From: Nereocystis luetkeana | Lineage: Eukaryota; Sar; Phaeophyceae; Laminariales; Laminariaceae | DNA length: 64,000 nucleotides | Reading direction: 5' to 3' | NCBI GenBank assembly: GCA_031213475.1 | Contig: JARUPZ010000018.1 | Coordinates: 62,001-126,000 of the forward strand | Shown here: positions 45,927-54,072 of the stretch, piece after piece | How positions within the stretch are numbered: the stretch's first letter is position 1 | Layout: every line of letters begins with the position of its first letter | Position numbers and translations under genes: made by a program | Notes under the pieces: model-generated | What the model saw: only the letters and a program-made list of their open reading frames with translations | What the model was told of the DNA's origin: nothing | Databases searched by the model: none

Positions 45927-46252
45927 CACTTACTGCTCGGGCAATAAAATAATTAGTTCTTGGCGCTCAGAGGGTAAACATATATATATCAAAATCTTCG
46001 AGGAAACTTGCTGTAGTAATTATTTATTTTCCGGTTTGGAAAAAATGCTATCTGACCAAAAGAACGAAATAAACTGACCTCGGTTTCAATTTGATTATTT
46101 CGTACTGGAAATAGAGGTAATTCTTTATTTTCCGTCTTCGGGCACACGAAAAATAAATAAATGCATCTCGATGGGAGAAAACAAATACCCTCGGGTATGC
46201 ACCAGTACGAAATAGAGCGCACGGCAGTAGTATCACACCACACAGTCCTCAA

Positions 46253-46342
46253 CCCATTTAGGACCGCAGTCCCGTTTTGGGGACAAACTACTTGAGATTT
46301 GAGTCGTCTGTCCCCGAAACGGGACTGCAGTCCTAAAAATGG
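46253..46342. mobile_element. Palindromic MITE (90 bp), uninterrupted relative of the gypsy 1 target
   Basis: The left arm CCCATTTAGGACCGCAGTCC and the right arm are inverted copies over about 34 bp, with a 25-bp centre. It can fold almost fully. Flanks are TCAA and TAAT, so no clean target duplication is visible. Confidence 0.8.
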
Positions 46343-46457
46343 TAATACTATTAATAACGAGCTGTGGGATACCATCCCGTATCACTTGGAATCAAATAGC
46401 ACCAACCAGGAACATATTATCCTCCAAAGTATTATGTTTTTCTCACAATAACTCATC

Positions 46458-46545
46458 GGCACAATGCCATGCAGTCCGTGGTCGCCGGACAGGCTCCAGT
46501 AACTCTGGAGTGGAAGAAATACCTCACCGAGGGTAAAAAATAAAA
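46458..46545 (-). repeat. Conserved LINE 3' tail segment, inverted copy
   Basis: CAGTCCGTGGTCGCCGGACA and CCAGTAACTCTGGAGTGGAA match, inverted, the LINE-B 3' region at about 63803-63885. Confidence 0.75.
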
Positions 46546-46554
46546 ACAAACAAA

Positions 46555-46960
46555 TAATAATATACGCGTACACGTTGCGAGAGCATCGAAACGACCATTC
46601 GTAAACGGCGGCTCTTCTTTGCGGGGGGCGTGGCACGGCAAAGCAAGGAGCGATTACCCAGTCGGGTAAGGTTACGGACGATAGCTGATGGGGAGAACCC
46701 GAGACCAGGCGGACGGTGTAAGACTTGGCATAGATGCATAGCCGAAGACCTTAGGGAGTTCCGAGCCACCGAAGGCTCAACGGAAGTTTCCCCCTTGGTG
46801 TTTGGAGTTGAGACCGCGTTGTGATCGACTGCAGCCAAAAAGGCGGGGAAGTGGTACCGGGGGATCCTTGAAGCAGCCGAACGGTTCATGGTGAGGTGGC
46901 ACGAGGCTGAGGCTGAGATGAGTCGGCAGCGCCGCGCATCCGCCGTGGATGGTGTCCAAG
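46555..46960 (+). pseudogene. LINE-C C-terminal fragment
   Basis: Reads ESIETTIRKRRLFFAGGVAR, ERLPSRVRLRTIADGE, RCKTWHRCIAEDLREF and, after a stop, AAKKAGKWYRGILEAAERFM. It aligns with ESVETTVRRRRLLFAGFVTR and RMGEERLPKRVMFGEM of LINE-B. Only the region after the RT domain is kept. Confidence 0.8.
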
Positions 46961-47309
46961 GGAATGGGGGGGGAGGGGGCAACAGGAGGAGTAAGTGGCA
47001 CAGAAAACCCGACCAAGGGAATGCGGAGAGGGGGGTGAACAGGAGGAGTAGAAGGGAAACTGCGGTGGTAGACGAAAGTAGGAAGGAGATGGCAGACAGG
47101 GGAACAAGGCACCAGGCCGACTAGGAAGTAGAACATGACCATATTACTAGTACCACCAACTGGTGCAACTGGTTCGAACGTGGTCTTTCCTTGTCTTCTC
47201 TTCTTATTTTGTTTTTTTCTTTCTTGCGCTGATTCTCCGTGATTTTAATTTTATTTATTTCTCTTCCTTTTCTGATTGATAAGCCGCACTGCATGAGTCG
47301 TGCGGCGTG

Positions 47310-48240
47310 GTTGGATGACGAACCTGCTCTGCTCGTTTCGTATTGTCTGACGCCAAGGGGCTCGGCATAGTTGACGAACGCAGGGCGGAGACGGCAGTCT
47401 GGGTAGCGAGGTACCAGATGGATTAGCAGGGAGAGCCTGGCTATACTACTTCGTACTCGTACCACAAACTGCTGCCGCCACCTGGAGGGTGCTTTGGTCT
47501 TTGGTCTGCCTGTTATTTTCCCATTGTTATTTTTTCCTCGGTTCTTTGTCTTAGGTCCATTCTTATCGGACAGCGCTTTTTCCTTAACTTCCAAAGTTTG
47601 GAAATAATTGGAGATATGTATCAATATACGGAGGCGTTCTGTCACTATTCGTGAAATTCTCCAGAACCAAAAATATCAAGTTCGTTAACATTCCAATACT
47701 TGGGAAAAAAAATCAGGAACATATGGAAGATAGAAAAATTGCGCGAAAAAAATGTCGAACATTTGGAAAAAACTCTCCGATTTTAGAATACTTTGTTTAC
47801 AAGCAGTGGTGTTTTTGTTATTTTTTTCTTTTTTTTTTCCAGCCCGTTCTTTTTCAAGTGTTGGCCACCTCGCCTGCGGGGGGGGGGAACGACAGATTGT
47901 TTCTTCTAGTTTTTGCTGTCATTTGTTTTTTTTTTCTCTGTCGATTTGTCTTCTTTGTTTTTGTTTTCTCTTTGATTGTTTCCTTTCGTGTCTCTATTTC
48001 ATAGAATGTGTATGTCGTGCCTGTCGTATCTATCAATAGTATATGATGACATGGCATTGCATTGCCCACTGCTGTGCTTACTGCATACCTGGTACGTGGC
48101 AACGTAGTATCTCTGTGGCGTAGCTTTGTGACCACATAACTTGTACCAGATATCTCTTCTAGGATTGAAGAATCGGCACGGACACTGGTTGTGCTGGATG
48201 TCGACGGGTAGAAAGAACGGTTTTAATGTGGCGAACACCC
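47310..48240 (+). repeat. T-rich dispersed repeat copy 2, continuing into R1
   Basis: 47310-47505 matches 38490-38705; 47935-48240 holds the T-rich leader and R1 block (GTACGTGGCAACGTAGTATC; GATGTCGACGGGTAGAAAGA). The link between the modules suggests one larger repeat unit. The preceding 46961-47300 has no gene. Confidence 0.65.
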
Positions 48241-48395
48241 ACACATGATAAAGGTCCTGGCCGACGAGGGAGGCTCGGACACCTTGGGAAGCTTCTACGA
48301 GATTGTCGTCGCTGTGTGGAGGGGAGGGCTCGTGCCGCAGCAATGACTTATGGAAGGATGCAACGATTAAGGTACTGCACAAGAAGAAAGACAGG

Positions 48396-48659
48396 TGTTA
48401 AGATCATGGACAGCGGGACACTTTGTATCCCTGAGCAGGTCTGCCTATTAAGCCGGTACTCATTGGTACTCACGTTGATGTTCGCTTAGAGATAGAAGAG
48501 CCACTTCATTCCTTCGTGCGCGACAGAGACTGGGACCACGCTCGTGCCTCTCTGGTTTTCCACCTAAGATACGCCTTCCAAGTACTACAAATACGTTCCC
48601 AGTGCCAGAACCCAGGTAATTACCGGGCTTTCAACCTCATACAAAGCAGTATCATAACA
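48396..48659 (-). repeat. 3' LTR of gypsy element 2 (264 bp)
   Basis: TGTTAAGATCATGGACAGCG to GCAGTATCATAACA. It lacks about 11 bp (around CGAAAACCCCTGG) present in the other LTR. Sequence from 48660 to about 49280 is the untranslated 3' part of the element. Confidence 0.93.
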
Positions 48660-49288
48660 CTAGCCCACTCTGATGAGCCGTATATGCAGAATTATGGGAA
48701 ATTCATGGGAACCCCGATTCCACAACTAGAACATGAGTCGAAGATGCGGCTCCTCAACACCCACTCCCACACCTCTGAACGGCAAGGCAACGAAGCCGGC
48801 AGAGTACGTAAAAAATAATGTAAGGAAGCGTAGCCTCAAGGGGCAGGAAGAAATCGTCAACGAAAAACCATCGCCATGTCCCCCGCGACGGGGGGGGGCG
48901 AGGAAGATGCGGGAAAAGTGAAAAGGGAACATAAAAAAAAGACGAGAAGAAAAATATCACGGAAGATGTCAAGATACATCGAAAACCCAGCCTACTACTC
49001 GGGAAACGTGTCCTGTGCCACAGTGAGTGGCACGATTACCCAAACCAGCCCCGACACTGAGCGGGGGGGTAGGCAGGACAGAATACGCGAAAACCATCCC
49101 TAACCAAGCCCAAGAAAAACACTCAAACAAACAATCCAGGAACACACCTGCCAGAAGAAAAAAAATCGACCCGAAAAGTCGGAAAACGTCAACAACGAGA
49201 AAGACCACCGCCCGAATCCAGGAAAACGTCAAGAAAAAAAAATTCGAGCGCAGCCAAGAAGCGAAAATCAGCTATCCACGGCGGCGCC

Positions 49289-50752
49289 TCAAGATTCGTC
49301 TACGTTACGCTGGACCCCCCGTGCAAATGCGCTAGCCAAGTGAATTTGGAGATACCAAGAGCCACGTACAGCTCTCGTCGAAGTCGTGTAGCGCGCCGGA
49401 GAAAGAGGAAGCTTGATCGGTCCCGGGTCGTCCAAAAATCGAAGTAAATATACTCCATCCGTGGGCGTAGTCGCGCTGATTTTCCCGAGCCACCACAGTC
49501 CGTCGTCGCCCTTGTACCAAAAATGGGCCCCTTTGGGAAGCACGGTGTTGCAGTATCGGCGGAGCCAGTCGGCGTGCGAGACGCAGCCATAGCCGGATGC
49601 CAGAAACCGCCGGCCGTTATTCCGAGAGAGCTCCCGTTGTGCCGCGCCGATTCTCATTCGGCGGTACAGGCGGTTGGTTTGACGATGCTGGTTCGGGGTG
49701 CCGGCCCAGTAGCGCAAAATTGCGTGGCGAGAAAGCTGAAGGTCCATTTCCCGTTCCCAGGATGGACGGGAGAGTCCAGTCCAGTACGTCTCGTACATCA
49801 CTGCGATGACGCCACCTCGACCTCGAACCGATTGGTGTCCGGTAATCTTTTCCACTTCGAGTCGGTGAAGAGGTGTCGAGACGTCGTCCTTGGTGACGTG
49901 GTACGGGGGAGATTTCTTGGAGAAGTTGTTGAGCACGTACTGCGTCAACCCCGCTGGCAAATACTTCGGCATGTCGCCACGGTCGTGGGGGTTGGCACAG
50001 GGCTTGCAGCGTTGAATTGAAACGCGCCGACGAGCATCCGCGCCGGGCATATCGGAGGGGAGATCCAAATACAGGAGCTTTGCCCCAAGAGGAGATCCGT
50101 CCGGGGTATCCGCTGCGGAGCAGGGGCGAACTGCGAGAGCTTTGTAGGGGCCTGTCCAGTTGAGTGAGAGTTTGGCCTTGAGGACCTTGGCGTCCGTGTC
50201 GGGTTTTGCCCCCTGGCGGATGGTGGCCGCCGTATTGTACATCCACGCCCAGCCGCCAACGTCAAATCTGGGGACCGGACGCAGAACATCGGCGAGGGCG
50301 GAGTTGCGGCGGTTCACGCGGGCAGCAGTGAGGGCGTGGTGTTCGCGAACAATATCGCACGCGCGCTGCTGGCGGTCCGCCGCCAAGTCGCAACAGGCGA
50401 GGTGGTCGCGGGCCAAGCTTTGGTGGCCGGCGACTCCAGCACGCTCGAAAATCGTGAGGGGAGGCGTGGCAGCCGAGGGCGAACTGAAATTCGGCAGCTG
50501 CGCCGAGGGCGTCCAAGTCATTCGTGGGGACGGACGGTGCGTCAGTTGGCAGCGGAAGCCGTAAAAGAGGGGTTCCCACGGGTTCGGCGCGGTCGCGTTC
50601 GGACGGGATGGGTACCGTCGGGGCCTACGAAGCGGCAGGAGCCGGGGCCAACACGACTGGTGCGGTCGGTCGCGGCCGTGGGGCTCGCGGCGGGGTGATA
50701 GCGCGCCGGGCTGATGGTCTAGGGGCCCCGCCGGGCCCGAAGCCATTATCAA
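49289..50752 (-). CDS. Element 2: truncated integrase tail with GPY/F, chromodomain and Tudor-like domain
   Basis: 487 codons. Residues about 135-205 are the integrase end (VREHHALTAARVNRRNSALA to LSLNWTGPYKAL, a GPY/F motif). Residues 298-350 look like a chromodomain: LEVEKITGHQSVRGRGGVIA, then ETYWTGLSRPSWEREMDL and HAILRYW. Residues 405-455 (GAHFWYKGDDGLWWLGKI; YLLRFLDDPGPIKLPL) resemble a Tudor/SH3 barrel. The catalytic core is missing: near residue 90 the lead-in LDALGAAAEFQF is joined to sequence lying downstream of the core in element 1. Chromodomains on gypsy integrases direct insertion to marked chromatin; the Tudor assignment is from pattern only. Confidence 0.78.
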   Translation of the reverse strand: MIMASGPAGPLDHQPGALSPRREPHGRDRPHQSCWPRLLPLRRPRRYPSRPNATAPNPWEPLFYGFRCQLTHRPSPRMTWTPSAQLPNFSSPSAATPPLTIFERAGVAGHQSLARDHLACCDLAADRQQRACDIVREHHALTAARVNRRNSALADVLRPVPRFDVGGWAWMYNTAATIRQGAKPDTDAKVLKAKLSLNWTGPYKALAVRPCSAADTPDGSPLGAKLLYLDLPSDMPGADARRRVSIQRCKPCANPHDRGDMPKYLPAGLTQYVLNNFSKKSPPYHVTKDDVSTPLHRLEVEKITGHQSVRGRGGVIAVMYETYWTGLSRPSWEREMDLQLSRHAILRYWAGTPNQHRQTNRLYRRMRIGAAQRELSRNNGRRFLASGYGCVSHADWLRRYCNTVLPKGAHFWYKGDDGLWWLGKISATTPTDGVYLLRFLDDPGPIKLPLSPARYTTSTRAVRGSWYLQIHLASAFARGVQRNVDES

Positions 50753-50869
50753 CAGCAGGCGGCGCGGAGCCAGCGGTGGCGGTTGTTCGTCGGCGCGTCC
50801 GAGTGGAGATGCGGCCGGAAGACGGCAAAACGGTTGGAGGCGCCGGGGTGCCAGGCGGCGATGGGGTAG

Positions 50870-51500
50870 ACGCTGCCGGATCAGTGATCACAGTGGAATC
50901 TTCTCCCTGTGAAATGCTCGTCGGGGGAGGAGCGCGCTGGGCGACAATCGTCGCTGCAGCGGGGCTTCGGCATTGCCCTGGCCGGGAGGGGCAGACGCGG
51001 CCGGATCAGTGATCACAGCGGAATCTTCTCCCTGTAAAAATACCCGTCGGGGGAGGAGCGTGCTGGGCGACAATCGTCGCTGCAGCGGAGGCTTCGGCAT
51101 TGCCCTGGCCGGGAGGGGCAGACGCGGCCGGAACAGTGCTCACGGCGGAATCTTCTCTCTGTAAAGTGCTCGTCGGGGGAGGAGCGTGCTGGGCGACAAT
51201 CGTCGCTACAGCGGGGGGGCTTCTGCATTGACCTGGCCTGAAGGGTCAGACGCGGCCGGAGCAGTGCTCACGGCGGAATCTTGTCCCAGTAAAAAGCTCG
51301 TCGGGGGAGGAGCGTGCTGGGCGACAATCGTCGCTACAGCGGGGGCTTCTGCAGAGCCCTGGCCTGAAGGGGCAGACGCGGCCGGAGCAGGGCTCACGGC
51401 GGAATCTTGTCCCTGTAAAATGCTCGTCGGGGGAGGAGCGCGCTGGGCGACAATCATCGCTGCAGCGGGGGCTTCTGCAGAGCCCTGGTCACCCCCGGGG
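50870..51500 (-). repeat. 126-bp (42-residue) tandem repeats in Pol, five units
   Basis: GCGACAATCGTCGCT recurs at 50941, 51067, 51193, 51321 and 51447, spaced 126, 126, 128 and 126 bp. The 128-bp unit has two extra G in a G-run and shifts the frame. Element 1 has only two units (18307 and 18433). The encoded unit is Pro/Ala/Ser-rich and probably a flexible linker. Confidence 0.9.
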
Positions 51501-51868
51501 GGTACGACAAAAAGCGAAGCGAAAGTGGCGTTGGCGGCGGGTGACCAAACCCTCAAGCCAGGACGGCGATCGACGGTGGAGACGGAAGCAGAGACACGAG
51601 CGACGAATCTCCCCGAAAGAGCAGAGAGGTCGTCAATCCTCATACGTAGCCCGTGTGTGCGAAAATCGCGAAAGTCCGAAGAGGTGAAAGGCAGCCCACC
51701 CAAGACGGCACGTTCGATGCGGGGCACCAGCCCACCCAAACCGACACCGGGGGTCGGGGAAGAGCGAGTGCGAAGCCCGCAGGCCTGGACGAGGAAGACA
51801 TTCCCGTCCTCTACGGGTGTGAGGCTGCTAGACCCACTGCGGTCGTGTTCCGTGGCCGGCTCTGGCAC
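51206..51868 (-). pseudogene. Element 2: end of RNase H region and repeat linker
   Basis: Starts MPEPATEHDRSGSSSLTPVE, just after the RNase H LSRLPEPA boundary, and runs into the 42-residue repeats. FLVQACGLRTRSSPTPGVGL corresponds to element 1 and to the older fragment at 9990-10575. Frame continuity into the integrase tail is lost at the 128-bp repeat. Confidence 0.65.
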
Positions 51869-51949
51869 GTGAGAGAGAAAATCAGCTTTGCCGTTGGCGC
51901 TGCCCTTGCGGTACTCGAGGGTGTAGTCGAACGCTGTGAGAAACTCGAG

Positions 51950-53082
51950 TCACCGCTGAACTCGCGCGTTGTGATCCCCTACTTTGCCGATGCTCTCAAG
52001 TGCCTTGTGGTCCGAAAAGATGCGAAACGTCGTCCCTCCCCCATAGGTAGCCGCGGAGTCGCTTGATAGCCCAGACAATGCTGCCCGCTTCGAGGTCCAA
52101 CGGGGTCCTGTGTCTCTCGGAATCGAGAGTAGCGCGGCTGATATAAGCAATGGGCCGTACCGAGCCGTCCAATTGTTCTTGTTCAAGCACGGCACCAAAA
52201 CCGTCGATGAGGCGTCACAGTACACGCGAAAGGGGCGGGAGCCGTCGGCTACAGCGTCCCAGTCCGGGAAGACCAAAATTGGCGGGGCAGCGAGCTCGGC
52301 GAGGATCTGGCGAACGATAACTTCCATGGCCGGCGTAAAGACGTACTTAACCCCCTTCCGGAGGAGGGCAGTGAGAGGCCGGACCCTTTTAGACAGGTCG
52401 GGCAGGAATTTGCGATAATATCCCACGCCGCCCATCAATGCTCGGACCTGCTTGAGGTTCTTGGGCATGGGAATTTTCAACAAAGCCGAACTTTTTCCGC
52501 ATTGGGGCGTATACTCGCGGGCGAAATGGAGTGGCCCAGAAAATTAGCGTCCGTGACGCCGAGGCGAGCCTTCGAGGGGGAGAGCTTGAGGTTGTGTTCG
52601 CGCAGGCGTTCGAAAAGGGCTCATATCGCCTTGACGTGGGCCGTCGGATCAGAGTCGAACACGATCACATCATCGAGGTAGGCCGCTACCTGTGCCAGGC
52701 CTTTGATGACTTCGTTAATAACTTTGACGAACCAACCGGGCGAAGCACTGCTGCCTTGGGGCATGACGAGCCACTCGTAGAGTCCCTTAGGAGTGCAAAA
52801 TGCCGTGAGGGGGACGGTGTCTTTGTGCGCCGTAATTTGGTGGAACGAGGAGACCAAATCGAAGAGAGAAAACACCCGTCCCTTCCCCAGGGAGTCGAGA
52901 ACTTGATCCACGCGAGGAATAGGCAGCTGGCTGAGTTTGCTGATCTGGTTGAGTTTCTTGTAGTTCACTGTGATCCGAACGTCTCCCGACTTCTTCGGGA
53001 TGACCACCAGCGGGCTCGAGTACTGAGAGGTCGAGTGCTGGATCAGACCCGCCGCTAGATACTGATCCAAGGTGGCCTCCAC
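51950..53082 (-). pseudogene. Element 2: reverse transcriptase and RNase H
   Basis: 53082-52621 carries SSPLVVIPKKSGDVRITVNY, FSLFDLVSSFHQI, LYEWLVMPQGSSASPGWF and AAYLDDVIVF (catalytic Asp pair near 52670). 52483-51950 carries ALMGGVGYYRKFLPDLSKR, PPILVFPDWDAVADGSRPFR and FRIFSDHKALESIG. The intervening stretch (about 52490-52620) and the RNase H contain frameshifts; 52190-51996 holds SVRPIAYISRATLDSERHRT in another frame. The polymerase domain is cleaner than in element 1. Confidence 0.88.
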
Positions 53083-53259
53083 TTCCTAGGCCAGGATGAG
53101 GTTGATGCGGTGCGGCCTGGACGTGACTGGAGGGCTTCCTTCCGGGACCGAAATCACGAAAGGCATCAACGAGCAGGAACCAAAATCAGATTTGGACTTC
53201 GAGAATACGTCCGGAAAATCGCAGAGAACATCTCCCAGTTGTTCGATGGTCTCAGGGGT

Positions 53260-54009
53260 TCAGTCCGTGCCGTTAAGGCCAAAAGCCACCTCCCGCAGAT
53301 GCAGCGGCAAACGTGCCCAGACGCCCAGGAACGAAACGCGCTGTTCTAGGTTCAAACGCTCAAGCAGTGCAGGCGAAGGAGAGCTCGGAGCTGCTAGGGG
53401 GGAAGTTGAAACTGGCGAGACCAGAGCCAACTCAAATAGTCCTGACGGAGGGCTGGGGGCTCGGTTGTCCTGATGCAAAACGTCCAGTGGAACGCTCAGC
53501 AGTGGGGCGTGGGCGACGCCGAGGATATCTCCAGGCTCGAGGGCCGCCACTCCAACGAGGGGAAGAGCCTGTCGCCCGGAGGCGACGAAGTGCTCCTCAA
53601 CCGAGGGCAGGTCGGGCTGAGGTATCATGTCGACCAAGTAGTGCCCAGTGAGTGCCGGGGAGCCATCGCTTCGAACCAAATTAACCACAAGGAGTTGAGG
53701 ATCGTCAGACAGGGTGACGCCTGCCGCGCCCTCGTAACGGAGATGGAAGCCTCCACCCGAAGCGGCGGGGTCGATGGCGCACACGGACATGCCTGTCGGG
53801 GTGTGGTGAAGTAACTCCAACTCGCCAAAAACGCGATTGTCTGACGGCCGGGGTGGGAGAGAGCGGTAGGAGCGGCTATTAAAACGCATCCAGCTGTCAC
53901 GTCCCAGCAGTATTGCATGCTGCATCACTGAGGGGGGAACCACGCAGGCCCAAACTGCGAGGGAGCACGTAGGATCATTTTCTCGAAACAATTGGACGCT
54001 CAGGCGCAC
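53260..54009 (-). CDS. Element 2: second half of protease and protease-RT linker
   Basis: The frame is the same as the upstream ORF and is separated from it only by TAG at 54073-54075. Residues 1-50 include MQHAILLGRDSWMRF, the hydrophobic-hydrophobic-G-R-D motif near the C-terminus of gypsy retropepsins. The next 200 residues (ELLHHTPTGMSVCAIDP; GHYLVDMIPQPDLPSVEEHF; VGVAALEPGDILGVAHAPLL) form a linker seen in many gypsy Pols and lead towards RT after a frame change. Confidence 0.75.
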   Translation of the reverse strand: MRLSVQLFRENDPTCSLAVWACVVPPSVMQHAILLGRDSWMRFNSRSYRSLPPRPSDNRVFGELELLHHTPTGMSVCAIDPAASGGGFHLRYEGAAGVTLSDDPQLLVVNLVRSDGSPALTGHYLVDMIPQPDLPSVEEHFVASGRQALPLVGVAALEPGDILGVAHAPLLSVPLDVLHQDNRAPSPPSGLFELALVSPVSTSPLAAPSSPSPALLERLNLEQRVSFLGVWARLPLHLREVAFGLNGTD

Positions 54010-54072
54010 TCTCGTCGATGTCTTTAGAGGGGTTGATTCGCCAACCCCCCCCCAGGAACGAGGGGCGCATTT

